This document shows, piece after piece, positions 21,572 through 32,250 of a DNA stretch of 64,000 nucleotides. Positions within the stretch are counted from its first letter, which is position 1. Each line of letters begins with the position of its first letter. Under the pieces are notes generated by a model that was given only the letters and a program-made list of their open reading frames with translations, did no database searches and was not told the DNA's origin. This DNA is from Piezodorus guildinii. Lineage: Eukaryota > Arthropoda > Insecta > Hemiptera > Pentatomidae. The stretch covers positions 65,311,838-65,375,837 of the forward strand of contig CM041298.1 in assembly GCA_023052935.1 (NCBI GenBank), read 5' to 3'. The translations under genes were made by a program, and so were the position numbers.

Positions 21572-23614
21572 ATGAACGAAAACACAATCCCTTGGGCTCA
21601 CTCTATAAACTATTTAGGACTAGAAATCGATAAATCCTTGACTTTTACAAAGGACGTACATAACAAATGCAATAGAGCCAAAAATGTTATCAACAAAATG
21701 ACCCCATATTTCAATAGCATCCAAAGACCCCATGCATTCAATAATTTCACCCAAAAACAAATTGATATTAAACAAAACTTCAACCGTTCAAGAAGCTGCA
21801 TGTCCTCAAAACAAAAAAAAAGAAGGCCAGGAATAACTTCGCCATCCTACCCTCAATATATCAGGGACCTAATCCGAGCCAAGAGACGATCACGGAAACA
21901 ATGGCAAACTAACAGACTTCCTTCAGACAGACGAATCTTCAACAAACTTAACAATGAACTTAAAACAGAAATACGAAAATTCAAACAAACTAACTTTGAC
22001 AAATATCTGGAAAACCTGACAACTGACGACAACAGCCTTTGGCGACATACCAAACGAATTCTGAAACATCGAGAAGTTTCTGCCCCATTGAGAAACGATG
22101 ATGGTTCTTGGGCCGTGTCGGATAAAGACAAATCTGAAATCTTCGTTGACTATCTTTCAAGTGTTTTTCAACCTCACACAGACTTAACCGACATACAACA
22201 CGAAAATTATGTACAGAAATTCTTGGACTCTCCTCTTCCCATGTCTCTTCCACCAAAATCCTTTACTCCTTCCGAGGTATCTAGACAGATTATGAAAATG
22301 CCGAAAAGAAAGACTCCTGGTAACGACCTTATCACTGCTGAGGTGCTTCAAAAAATCCCCAGAAAAGCTTTAGTATTTCTTACTACATTATACAATGCTA
22401 TACTCAGGACGACCAAATTCCCCATTCAATGGAAATATTCTACGATTTCAATGATACACAAACCTAACAAAGACAAATACAGACCTGATTCCTACAGACC
22501 AATTAGCCTTCTTCCAGTATGCTCAAAAATATTTGAAAAATTATTGTACGGACGCATTATTAACATACTGACTGACCACAACATATTACCAGACCATCAA
22601 TTCGGATTTCGCTCTTTTCACTCCACAACACAACAGCTACACAGAGTAACGGACTTTATTTCCACTGCACTTGAACTAAAACAATACGCTTCTGGGGCAT
22701 TTTTGGATGTTACTCAAGCTTTTGATAGGGTGTGGCACCAGGGTCTTCTTTTTAAACTAAAACCCATACTTCCAAGCACTTATTATCTAGTTTTACAATC
22801 CTTTCTCTATGACCGCTTCTTTTCTGTCCGACAGGGTTCCGAGACCTCATCAGTCAAGCCAGTCTCTGCAGGAGTTCCCCAAGGTTCTATCCTGGCCCCA
22901 CTTCTGTACTTAATATACACATATGACTTACCGACAAACGAAAACATCCTAACTGCGACTTATGCCGACGACACTGCAATTATTACTAAAAACACAGACC
23001 CTACACAGGCCAGTATGACTTTACAACATCACTTAGACAATGTGCAAAACTGGTGTAGGAAATGGAAATTAAAGATTAACCACGACAAATCACTACATGT
23101 TACATTTACACTTAGACATGGAACCTGCCCTCCAGTTTACATAGACAATCACCAGATACCACAATCAAACACAGTAACGTACTTAGGACTTATTTTTGAC
23201 AAAAGGTTGACATGGGGCCCGCACGTCAAGACTAAACGTAAAACTCTAAATTTACGACTGAGACTATTGTATTCGATACTTCATAGACATTCTAAATTAC
23301 CTATCAGACAGAAACTTAACGTATACACTTATTTATTAAAACCAATATGGACTTACGCTTGCCAAATATACGGACCTGCTAAAAAGACACACATACGAAA
23401 AATACAAACATTTCAATCGCAATTTTTAAGATTGGCAACGAACTCACCACTATATGTTTCAAACGATACCCTTCATACTGACTTAAGTATTCCTACTACA
23501 ACAAACCACATTCGATCGACTTACAAACGATTTCACGACAAACTAAAAGGACACATAAACAAACTTGTGCAACACATGGCTACAACCGACATACCATCCA
23601 TAACCTCGGCGTAG
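21572..23614 (+). CDS. 680-codon chimeric ORF: LINE-D tail fused to LINE-A reverse transcriptase
   Basis: The longest open frame in the window. Residues 1-50 come from LINE-D (YLGLEIDKSLTF). From about residue 52 onward it is a LINE-A-type ORF2 without the endonuclease. Visible RT motifs are PQYIRDLIRAKRRSRKQW, the block from SYRPISLL to FGFRSFHSTTQQ, AFLDVTQAFDRVWH, GVPQGSILAPL, the catalytic YADD at 22961-22972, and YLGLIFDKRLTW. The in-frame join is probably chance. It could encode an RT lacking the nicking domain, but no promoter is seen, and a functional role is unproven. Confidence 0.85.
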   Translation: MNENTIPWAHSINYLGLEIDKSLTFTKDVHNKCNRAKNVINKMTPYFNSIQRPHAFNNFTQKQIDIKQNFNRSRSCMSSKQKKRRPGITSPSYPQYIRDLIRAKRRSRKQWQTNRLPSDRRIFNKLNNELKTEIRKFKQTNFDKYLENLTTDDNSLWRHTKRILKHREVSAPLRNDDGSWAVSDKDKSEIFVDYLSSVFQPHTDLTDIQHENYVQKFLDSPLPMSLPPKSFTPSEVSRQIMKMPKRKTPGNDLITAEVLQKIPRKALVFLTTLYNAILRTTKFPIQWKYSTISMIHKPNKDKYRPDSYRPISLLPVCSKIFEKLLYGRIINILTDHNILPDHQFGFRSFHSTTQQLHRVTDFISTALELKQYASGAFLDVTQAFDRVWHQGLLFKLKPILPSTYYLVLQSFLYDRFFSVRQGSETSSVKPVSAGVPQGSILAPLLYLIYTYDLPTNENILTATYADDTAIITKNTDPTQASMTLQHHLDNVQNWCRKWKLKINHDKSLHVTFTLRHGTCPPVYIDNHQIPQSNTVTYLGLIFDKRLTWGPHVKTKRKTLNLRLRLLYSILHRHSKLPIRQKLNVYTYLLKPIWTYACQIYGPAKKTHIRKIQTFQSQFLRLATNSPLYVSNDTLHTDLSIPTTTNHIRSTYKRFHDKLKGHINKLVQHMATTDIPSITSA

Positions 23615-23800
23615 GCTGAAAAGGAGTTGGATGAGGGATCTCCTGACCTAAAAATATAGTTCTGCTTAATGTCAGGAGGATGCACCACTGGGTGCTGTCT
23701 CCCTCATGCCTAACCACGCCATGTTTACTTAGATTTTAGCACATTTGCTGATTGTAATTTTTTTACAGGTGTAAATAAAATATTAAGTGAAAAAAAAAAA
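21716..23800 (+). mobile_element. LINE-A subfamily copy 4, young 5'-truncated insertion
   Basis: Starts in the linker after the endonuclease (near FNNFTQKQID) and runs to AATAAAATATTAAGTG plus about ten A residues. It sits inside LINE-D. The 3' UTR differs from the 0.9-6 kb element, although GTGCTG and CACCACTGGG are shared, so it is a sister subfamily. The coding part is uninterrupted. No clean target duplication was found. Confidence 0.9.
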
Positions 23801-24074
23801 TAATATATTGATCTATATTGACCTATTCTGTCCCAGTCTGGAGTTACACTTGGGATTCCAATTACCGTAAAATGGAGGTGGTTCAAAACATATGTATGAG
23901 GATTATAAATAATTATGCTCGATGCACACGAATTTCCACTATGTTATCTGAGTTACGAATTCCATCCATAAAAAAAAAAATGTTTTTCTTAATACGGATT
24001 TTTATTGAACTCGATCGATGTAAAATATAATAGGCTGAAATAAATAAATAGAGAATATAGGAATTATTAATTTT

Positions 24075-24505
24075 CTTCTTCTAAAGTGCCTTTAATTTTG
24101 TAGATTCCAAAGCATTAACTATATCATCGTATTCGCACTGATAAAAACGGACTAAATATATACGATGAACCAATTTGACAACGAAAGAAGAAAAGAACAA
24201 AAATATTTTTATAATATTTTTATGAACACAAGAATAGTAATACAGATGTATATTATATCGTTGAAAAGGTATAGATTTGAGATAAAAAATTGTTAAATTA
24301 CATACAATGCCGTGGAAGGTAATGTAAATTTGCGAATAGGGAATTAAACTTGTTTTAAATAACAATTTTATATTGTTATATTATTTAATCTGAACTTATA
24401 ACGAAACTGAATGAAATTCTCTAAACTTTCCTGAACTCTAACTTTATTCAAAACTTCTTAAATTGATTTTAACAACCTAGGTTAATGAAAGTCATGTTTA
24501 TATAT
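24075..24505 (-). mobile_element. Family H, left half
   Basis: Begins in the mid-part (AGTGCCTTTAATTTTGTAG) and ends at a degenerate left subterminal repeat, CCTAGGTTAATGAAAGTC. The TCTGG terminus is lost. Confidence 0.75.
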
Positions 24506-24893
24506 ATTCAATTTAATTAATATACCAAAACCGAGACCGTATATAAACAACGATATTAAAGAATATCGTATTATAATGACATGAGAGACGCCGTATATCC
24601 GAGTGCCAAATCTGCCGGCTCCATCCTCAATGGGTCTAAGGCTAACTTACTCGAGGCCACTACCGCTATTTTTTGTTACCTCTGTTTATCCCTTTTTTTT
24701 TCCTATTTGTTACTCTTTTTATTCTCTTTCGGGTGCGACAGAGTGTCTGCTGTCTGTACTCTCTCTTCAGAGATATAACCTCCTCTTTCGACATTACTCC
24801 GAGATGGATTCATATACCGTGTTTTAAAATATTTTTCATAGGAGAAAAATATTGTAAAACACTGCGTTACTTCAGTTCAATAAAATACATATA
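24506..24893. other. Unique sequence with a GC-richer patch
   Basis: The patch at about 24580-24665 can be read on the plus strand as MRDAVYPSAKSAGSILNGSK. On the minus strand it includes CTCGA followed by GTAAGT. Neither reading matches a known protein. No gene is called. Confidence 0.35.
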
Positions 24894-25332
24894 TACTTTC
24901 ACTTACCTATAATGAAATATATAATAAGGGAAAGTATTAAGATCGGAAAAATTTCCTAATTCTATTTATTAACGGAAATACTCGTTTTAGAGTCCTCTAG
25001 AAAACGAAAAGTTGTACAAAACTGAAATTTCATATTTTAAAAGGATATTTGTTCGAGATGTTACAGCAAGTTTTTTTACTAAAATATGCTGACAGGATGT
25101 GCTACTTTATACCATTCATTTTGCACATTTTTGCGTTTTCCCCGAAAACGGCTCAAACGATTTTGATTGAACTCGCTATATAGATGTAAAATTTGAAGGT
25201 CATTTATATCACGTAAGTTTTATTCTGAATTCAGAAGTCTGACATGGCTTAAATGCCGATATTTTAAATTTTCTTCCTCTGAAGTACCTTAAATTTTGTA
25301 GATTCCAAAAAAATAACTTTATTATCTCGTTG

Positions 25333-26613
25333 ATTGTAACAACTATCGTGGGATCTCTCTTCTCCCAGTATGCTATAAAATATTCTCGTCAATACTAACT
25401 AGCCGAATCACGGAATACGCTGAGGAAATTATCGGAGACTACCAATGTGGTTTTAGGCGGAATCGCTCGACTATTGATCAAATATTTTCCTTACGTCAAA
25501 TATTAGAGAAGAAGCTGGAATACAACGGCGTAGTCCATGAACTTTATATAGATTTTAAAAAGGCTTATGATTCCATAGACTGTCAGAAGCTATATAACAT
25601 CATGATTAACAGGGGATACCTAAAAAGTTAGTAAACCTAGTAGAGATGTGTTTGTCGGAAACATTTCATAAAGTTAGAATCGGTCATAATTACTCCGAGA
25701 GATTTGAGGTGCGATCGGGTTTGAAAAATGGTGACTCCCTTTCACCTGTTTTGTTTAATATAGCCTTAGAATATGTTATAGCAAAGGTGATGTGTACCGA
25801 GAAAGGCTTAAATTTGGGTGACAAAATTCCGGTTTTGGGGTATGCCGATGATTTGGTACTACTAGGTGAAGACACGGAAACTATACAACTGTGTTAATAA
25901 AAACCGGTAAACAAATAGTTCTCGAATTAAATACCGATAAGACGAAATATATGATTAGTTGCAGAAATGGTGGCGATCTTGATGATATTAATATTTCAGG
26001 TCATACTTTTGAACACGTAGAGAAATTCAAGTATTTAGGTTCAATGATAACAAGAAAAAATGAAATCCATGAAGAAATAAAGTCCCGGTTAAAGGTGGGA
26101 AATGCGTGTTATTATTCGGTTGCTAAATTGCTTAGCTCGCGGCTTCTGTCTGAAAACTTAAAGGTTAGAATTTATAAAACTATTATTCTTCCAACGGTTC
26201 TTTACGGATGCGAAACGTGGCCGCTTACTTTGAAGGATGAACAACGGCTTAAGGTTTTCGAGAATAAGGTACTGCGTAAAATATTTGGTCCGAAGAGAGA
26301 TGAGGCCACTGGGGAGTTTAGAAGGTTGCACAACGCGGAATTGCGGAGTTTGTACCCTGTGAATATAATTAAGTTGATAGCATTGCGGAGACTCAAATGG
26401 GCGCGTAAAGTTGTTGGGCTTAGTAAGGACCGGATTCCGAGAAAGTTGGTATTCGCTGAACCGACTGGTAGGCGTCCGAAAGGTAGGCCGAAGCGTCGAT
26501 GGGAGGATTGCGTTGAGGCTGATCTCGGGGGCTTGGGCTCGAACGGTGAACATTGGGCGAGTCTGTGTAGGTGGAATTTGATAGTATCGACATCGAACTT
26601 TCGGGTTCGGTAA
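25333..26613 (+). pseudogene. LINE-C reverse transcriptase, partial, two frame changes
   Basis: Frame one (25333 to about 25628) has YRGISLLPVCYKIFSSIL, GFRRNRSTIDQIFSLRQIL and ELYIDFKKAYDSID. Frame two (25646-25897) has GLKNGDSLSPVLFN and the catalytic YADD at 25841-25852 (YADDLVLLG). Frame three (25891-26613) has FKYLGSMITRKNEIHEEIKS, LYGCETWPLTLKDEQRLKVF, KVLRKIFGPKRDEATGEFRR and GRRPKGRPKRRWED. This is a common invertebrate LINE type; exact clade not assigned. No endonuclease in this copy. Confidence 0.92.
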
Positions 26614-26672
26614 GCCTATTATTATTACATTTAACCTGCCCTGTCTCTCTTGCATACGTGTATATATATATA

Positions 26673-26712
<40 letters not shown>

Positions 26713-26829
26713 CTGATCTCGGGGGCTTGGGCTTGACCGGTGAACATTGGACGAGTCTGTGTAGGCGGAATTTGGTGGTATCGGCATCGAACCTTCGGGT
26801 TCGGTAAGCCTATTATTATTATTATTATT
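25333..26829 (+). mobile_element. LINE-C, 5'-truncated, with 12-bp target duplication
   Basis: ATTATCTCGTTG at 25321-25332 is repeated at 26830-26841 right after an (ATT)n tail. The element starts inside the RT domain (DCNNYRGISLLP) and reaches its 3' end, whose last ~105 bases occur twice (26517-26622 and 26711-26816) separated by a TA microsatellite. Confidence 0.93.
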
Positions 26830-26865
26830 ATTATCTCGTTGGCATTGATAATAAACGGGTATATA

Positions 26866-27030
26866 GTACGTATTGCGATAGGAAAAAATTTCGAATTCCC
26901 TTTATCAACGGAAATACTCCTTTTAGGATCCTCTGAGTCCAAAGACCATAACCAAGTCGCGCAAAAAGGTCTTTTTGTCTGTGTTAAGGCTAGAACAATG
27001 AAAAATTTGTCCAAAACTGAAATTTCATGA
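26866..27030 (-). mobile_element. Family H, right-end scrap
   Basis: GTATTGCGATAGG, TTTCGAATTCCC, AAAGACCATAACCAAGTCGC and AACTGAAATTTCATG follow H in reverse. The outer palindrome is missing. Confidence 0.7.
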
Positions 27031-27372
27031 GATTTTGTTTCGTTTAGGGTCTAGTGTACGTAGGAGCTAAGTCCGTTGTCTTGCACGAAACAGAAACTAA
27101 AAATTTAAGATACTTATCTTCCTATATTCTCGGGAAGTATTATTTTAAGCAATTTTTCATAAATAATGATTAATCTAAAGTTCAAATTATATCGTCTAAT
27201 GCACTCCTATTTGTTTATCTCCCCATTTCCTCGAAAAAGGGCCTGGATATTTTTGATAGGAATATAACACTTGTCATATCAATCATCTTTGGTGTATTTA
27301 TCAATTTATTGATCTATGTATATAGTCTAAAGATGTCTTTTAAATTCCTCCTTTATAGTCCCTTTAATTTTT
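27031..27372. other. Dispersed sequence shared with 36900-37260
   Basis: GTAGGAGCTAAGTCCGTTG, ACGAAACAGAAA and TATATAGTCTAAAGATGTC recur around 36930-37265. It may be a diverged H relative or another repeat. No gene. Confidence 0.4.
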
Positions 27373-27765
27373 ACATTCACTTACCTATACATATAATATA
27401 TAGTAAGGGAAGGTATTGCGATGGTGAACATTTTAACAGTTTTTAACGGAAATGCACGGACGTTTTAGGGTCTCAGAGACAAATAACCAAGTTGCCCAAA
27501 AAGATATTTGTGTGTGAGTTATAACTCTAGCACGGAAACGAAAAGACGTACGAAACTGAATCTTTATATTTAAAACAACTATAGACTCGAGATGTCACAC
27601 AAACTTATTCACTAAAATCGGCCATAAATACCATGTAGCTTTCATACTGATTCAAGTAGTTTAGCATTGGTAAAATGCCAATTTTTTTTCTTCCTCTAAA
27701 GTACCTTTAATTTCGTTGATTCTAATCGTAGATAGGACTATTATACCTTAAATCTGAATATGAAC
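27373..27765 (-). mobile_element. Family H, right half
   Basis: Starts ACATTCACTTACC and continues with AGTATAGTAAGGG-like palindrome remnants, GGTATTGCGATGGTGAAC, CCAAGTTGCCC and TACCTTTAATTTCGTTG. Truncated before the left half. Confidence 0.75.
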
Positions 27766-28470
27766 GTTTCACATTAATAGCTATCACTAATTGAACAATG
27801 CCAGACACCTTGCCCAATGTGAAAAATATAAGAAATTCATGTTACCAAAAATAAAATAAAACAACGAATATTCTTTTAACAAGGCTGATAACATATGCAA
27901 GCCGTTGGAGCGTGTGTTGTATTAAAATGGATATATTGGCTTTCAAGGCAAATGAGGATTGTAGAAAGTTGCTTAATACCCTCTAAGGCTTCTGGCCAGA
28001 TGTGGCTAAATAACTGATTTGCGTAGCTAGAGCCTTTGCAACAGTAGTCACATTATATTAGTTATCATTTAAAACTTATTTTATGTTAGTAATAATTTAT
28101 TGTAATTTTTATGTTTTATTGAATAGTTTTATTTTTTTGTCTTAAAATTTAATTTTTACTTTTGCATAAATATAGATTTAATATGTGCTAAGGGTAAAGG
28201 TATTGCTTTGTTGAAAATTTTAAACAGTCGTGATTTCCCAATTGAGGAAATGAATCTAACACAAAAACGAAAATTCGCACGAATCGAACGCTAGGCTGAA
28301 AATGAACATAAACAAGTATACAGGAAGTGCCACTTTACTTCACTAAGACGGCTCAAACTGACATTACATTAATTTGTTAACAATCATCAACCATCTTTCA
28401 TTGTTATTAATAACAAAAAATAAATAATAACAGAATTTGATAATCATCATAAGGGTAAATATTTTTCTCA
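27766..28470. other. Mostly unique sequence, possible old H remnant
   Basis: At 28185-28385 a weak H-like order (GGTAAAGGTATTGC, AAAACGAAAATTCGC, GTGCCACTTTAC) suggests a very old copy on the minus strand. The rest is unique AT-rich DNA without a gene. Confidence 0.35.
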
Positions 28471-28740
28471 ATTTTTTTAAGTCTCAATTTTCTACATTAT
28501 TTTAAATAATGAGCCTTTGTAATCGAATGAGAAAAAAATTATCTTTCTTCTCTTCTAAATTTGAGTTATTACGTTCCAAGGTACGTAGAAAGCCTAATAA
28601 AATAAATATAAAAAACGAATGTGCACGCATACAACTTGGATTGGTAGAGAATTTAAATTCCCTACAAAACAAAAAAATAATCATTGAAATCGGTTAAGAA
28701 ATGACTGAGATATAGCGTTTTAACTTAGCAGTGGTAATTG
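28471..28740 (+). repeat. Repeat family D, copy 2 (partial)
   Basis: AATAATGAGCCTTTGTAATCG, AAATTTGAGTTATTACGTTC and AAGGTACGTAGAAAGCC match D copy 1 with substitutions. The right part is truncated. Confidence 0.6.
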
Positions 28741-30119
28741 GCTATTTTACTTTAATATAAATTTACAGTGTTCCTGGTACGTCTTTCTTAAGATCTTTGA
28801 TTAATTTATTGCCAAGGATATAAGTTAATTGTCTACACATTACTTATATGTGCAAGTTATACATTTTTTAATTTTCCTCAGATTTTTTCATTCGCACCTG
28901 TCAGAAGCAATATGTGGCAACAGCTAAATTTGCTATACAAAACATAAGCAGCGGACATGATAGGCATAAGGAAGGAAAGTGCCCAGTAGCATCTCTTTCT
29001 AGGCTTTAATTCATCAGAGGAGGTCTCTGATCCAGCTTCTCTTCAGAAATTTTCATTGCGGCTTTTGACTTGTCGTTCATAAGCCTATTGTCGTGTCCTT
29101 GCAGTTTGCTATGAAATTGCGTGTTGTATGTTGTCAAAGTTCGTATGTAGTTTTGTTATTTACGTAGCAAGGAGCTGTCATTATGAGTCTTATTTTTTTT
29201 AATTAAAATGATTGTACTGTTGGATGAGAGTCTTTTTTTCTGAACCGTAAATATGTGAGGCGTATGTCCACAGGGGTTTAATTATCTAATTTTTAGTTTT
29301 GATGATGAACTTTTAAAATGTGTTTCAAATAGCTAGGTAAGTGGGCACTCGATTTTTTTGTTTATTACATCGCTTATAATTTGTATTTCTTAGTAATTCA
29401 ACATACAGGACTGACAGTAAATTTTTGTTTTCCCAATAATCAGTCAAGAAGTGTACCAAAGCATCTTTGAAACGATAATTTATATGGCTTTGCCCAAAAT
29501 CTTTCGTTCTGAATTGTTGAGGTCTTGTAATTTTATATGGGATATAAAACTTTCTTATATTCAATGTCCGAATACGTGCGGCTGCAATGTTGGGTCCTTT
29601 ATTATTACACGCTATACTCAACTCGGATCACTCTCTGTCACGCATTTCCACTCGTGGTAAAATTTAATCTTTAAAATTCAGCAACCCAGATTAGGACCAA
29701 GATTTTTGCAGGCAACCCTATATCAATGTGTTTGCAACAAAACAACGCTTATATTGGTATATATATTTTTTCTATTATCATGATGTTGCAATATTTAATT
29801 AAAAATCTTTTTTTTTTTAAATATTTAAAAATAGTCTGTCGAGGATTGTTTCAGGTAGCCCATTTTTAACATGTTTCCTAATATACTAAATTTGTTATAA
29901 AATATGTTTCATTGTATTATCAGCTCGGTGCAGATCTTTCAAGTTCGGATCTTCTACTATACTAATTCAACACACAGGAGTTCTTATTACAAGTAACTTG
30001 AGGAGTATTTATCTAAAAGAATTCTATCTGCGAATGAGTAATATTTGCTATTATTGACTCATTTATCGCGTATGTTATAATCTTTGCTAAATTGTTGTCA
30101 ATACTATAAGATATAAGAC
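28741..30119. other. Unique sequence, no gene seen
   Basis: No ORF above about 100 codons. The minus ORF 29621-29325 shows no recognisable domain. Composition rises slightly at 28900-29130. GCTAGGTAAGTGGG at 29331 resembles an H end, but no H body follows. Confidence 0.4.
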
Positions 30120-30410
30120 ATTTTTTTTTTTTTTAAATTCATTTATTGAAATTTAAAACTGTATGTTTATACATCAAGTAAATATGCTACAATGATAATA
30201 CACAAGAAAAAAACATGAAGAGAAACTGCCCATTGGCAGCACTCTAGTAGTGAATCTACACAAGGTCTCGAGGCCATCTTCTTTTCAGACGCCTCGGCGG
30301 ATTGTCAGGAATTGATGTGGAAGCAAGGATTGAAACTAGTGGATTAGAGTGGGAGTGGAGTTTTTCATGGAAGGAGTGATACCTGGTACAGGCCAAATCA
30401 GATAAATATT
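30120..30410 (-). mobile_element. LINE-A copy 5, 3' end only
   Basis: Starts with a T-run (the reverse of the poly(A)), then the 3' UTR and last codons: CATTGGCAGCACTCTAG, GGTCTCGAGGCCATCTTC, GACGCCTCGGCGGATTGTC. Strongly 5'-truncated. Confidence 0.88.
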
Positions 30411-30429
30411 TAAAAAAAATAAATAAATA

Positions 30430-30600
30430 AATAAAATTTTAAAACCTTTCCTTTTACATCCCATGAAAGGTTTTGGATGCAGTACATTTATATATTTGTA
30501 CTATTTTTAGGCCAATGGACATGCAATGAGATGATAAGGCCGAGATCGCTAGGTTTTTTTCCCCATTTTCGAGTACACTCTTTATAGAGGCTGATATGAT
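30430..30600 (-). mobile_element. SINE-3 body fragment
   Basis: Shares CATGAAAGG, TTTTTAGGCCAATGGAC, GTGCAATGAGA-like and AGGTTTTTTTCCCC blocks with the SINE-3 copy at 51230-51570. The tRNA-like head is missing. Confidence 0.65.
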
Positions 30601-30612
30601 TAATATAACTTT

Positions 30613-30846
30613 CAATAGAAGTCAGCTGTTGTGTAGTCGCTAGCAAAACAGCTTTCTATGTATGATAGCAGGTTCGAATCCTGCAGGTGGAAGGGACGTA
30701 AAAAGGTGGTGAAAAGAAGCCTGTGCGATGTCAGGTAATCGTTATTGATCCCTATCCTAATTAAAACTGGTTAGGCATTATTTAGGAATCCCACTGCTCT
30801 ATCGCCCGAATGCGTACAGCATAAAGTGGCCTAAACTGAATAATTA
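30613..30846 (+). mobile_element. SINE-1 (tRNA-derived), head-bearing copy
   Basis: The head has a degenerate A box near GTGTAGTCGCTAGC and a strong B box GGTTCGAATCC at about 30671. The body includes GCCTGTGCGATGTCAGG, ATCCCTATCCTAAT and GCATAAAGTGGCCTAAA. No clear target duplication. The head is Pol III-type, but this is a SINE and not a tRNA gene. Confidence 0.82.
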
Positions 30847-31121
30847 AAGGAGAAAACTGAAAAATTATTTTTTAGTCCATTTTTTAATTTAAGTTTTTGA
30901 ATATAAGAACAGTAATATACATGTATGATATACCGTTGGAAAGCTAAAGATTTTAGAAAAAATATTATACAATATCTTGTAAAAATGAATAAAGAGTGAT
31001 GAAAAGCCGATAAAACTAACTGATTATTTTAGATGAGAATATAATATTTTTTTAAATGAAACATATGTCTCTATATGAATTCTATTTAATTAATTCTTTA
31101 ATGGTTTCACTCATTTTTATT
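30847..31121 (-). mobile_element. Family H, left half, host of the next copy
   Basis: AAGGAGAAAACTGAAAAAT, ATACCGTTGGAAAGCTAAAG and TAATTCTTTAATGGTTTCAC follow the H left half in reverse. It stops where the complete copy at 31122-32090 begins. Confidence 0.8.
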
Positions 31122-31245
31122 ACTTTCACTTACTATATATAGTAAGGGGAAGTATTGCGATCGTGAAAATTTTCGAATTCCAGTTTTCAACGGAAATACA
31201 CGTTTTAGGGTCACTTGAGTCCAAATAACCAAGTCCCGCAAAAAG

Positions 31246-31283
<38 letters not shown>

Positions 31284-31289
31284 TGGTGT

Positions 31290-31342
<53 letters not shown>

Positions 31343-32090
31343 TAACTCCCGGGCGGAAACGGTAAGTCCAATGAAACAGAAATTTCATATTTAAGACAAC
31401 TATGCGCCCGAGACCAGACAAAACATTTTTCATCAAAATGAGCATACCAGAAGAGGCACTTTATACTATGCATTTTGCACCTTTTTTCGATTTTCTCAGA
31501 AACGGTTCCGACGATTTTGATTAAACTCGCTATATCGATGTAAAATTTAATGGGCTTTAATAACATGTAGGTTTTATTCTGATTAAAATGGTCTGACGGA
31601 GCTTAAATGCCGATATTTTAAATTTTCTTCCCCTAAAGTACCTTTAATTTTGTAGATTCAATAAAAATAACTATATTATCTTGTTAACGCTGATGAAATA
31701 CAGGAAAATATATAAATTGAATAAATTCGATACCCAACTAAAGGAGAAAACAGAAAACATATTTTTTAATGCAATTTTTCGTTTTTGAACATAAGAGCAG
31801 TAATATACATGTATGATATACCGTTGGAAAGCTAAAGATTTTAGAAAAAATATTATCTCATACACAAGCTTTTAAAAGTTAATAGAGATTGATGAAATGA
31901 ACATAAAACTAACTGATTATTTTAGATAATAATATAATAGATTTTTTAATGAAACACATGTTTCTATATAAATTCAATTTAATTAATTCCTTAATAGTTT
32001 CACGTATTTTTATCTCTAACTGTTTTTGAAAATTCTTTTATTGATTTTAAAAATGGAGGTAAGTGAAAGTCGTGTGTTGCCCGCACCAGA
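31122..32090 (-). mobile_element. Family H, complete copy with long (GT)n
   Basis: The right terminus ACTTTCACTTAC starts with the perfect palindrome CTTACTATATATAGTAAG. The left terminus reads GTGTTGCCCGCACCAGA. A GT/GTG tract of about 90 bases lies at 31251-31340. ATTTTTAT occurs on both sides (31113-31120 and 32090-32097), a possible target duplication or shared A/T-run. At 969 bp it is one of the best full-length copies. Confidence 0.93.
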
Positions 32091-32099
32091 TTTTTATGG

Positions 32100-32250
32100 T
32101 TAGATTATCTAATCTGAAAAACATCTTTACACCGGAACGTCACTTAATTCTTTACGTTTTTTTCGAGTCTAACTTTATTTAAAAGTTATTAAATTGATTT
32201 TAACAGCATATTTAAGTGAACGTCGTGTGTTGTCCACTCCAGGTTTTTTT
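32100..32250 (-). mobile_element. Family H, left-end fragment
   Basis: CTAACTTTATTTAAAAG, TTAAATTGATTTTAACAGC, then TTAAGTGAACGTCGTGTGTT and TCCACTCCAGG, a diverged left terminus. Confidence 0.75.

Larger units (their letters stand above)
20880..24030 (+). pseudogene. LINE-D (Jockey-like RT) split by a LINE-A insertion
   Basis: The left part (20880-21715) encodes an RT palm: SLFNLYISDLPSHLL, then NADDTAIYTSS near 21400 where the first residue of the usual YADD has changed, then SNWKIKVN and YLGLEIDKSLTF. The right part (23801-24030) resumes with SVPVWSYTWDSN and VVQNICMRIINNY. Removing 21716-23800 restores the order. The left part also carries a 67-bp tandem expansion. Not functional. Confidence 0.82.
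24895..26865 (-). mobile_element. Family H copy interrupted by LINE-C
   Basis: The right end ACTTTCACTTACC starts at 24895. H continues to 25332, is interrupted by LINE-C, and resumes at 26842 with GCATTGATAATAAACGGG for a short stretch. The copy has the long palindrome variant and no CA tract. Confidence 0.8.

Noticed and set aside
24581..24830. Coding exon at a GC-richer patch
   Set aside because: The frame becomes low-complexity after about 28 codons, and splice signals are weak.
26158..26787. 209-codon minus-strand ORF
   Set aside because: Antisense of the LINE-C RT and its TA tract; it shows no domain of its own.
29325..29621. 98-codon minus ORF as a gene
   Set aside because: AT-rich composition, no signal or domain, and no promoter or splice context.
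31107..31566. ORFs rich in Thr-His repeats
   Set aside because: They are translations of the (GT)n tract inside an H copy; both frames run through non-coding repeat.
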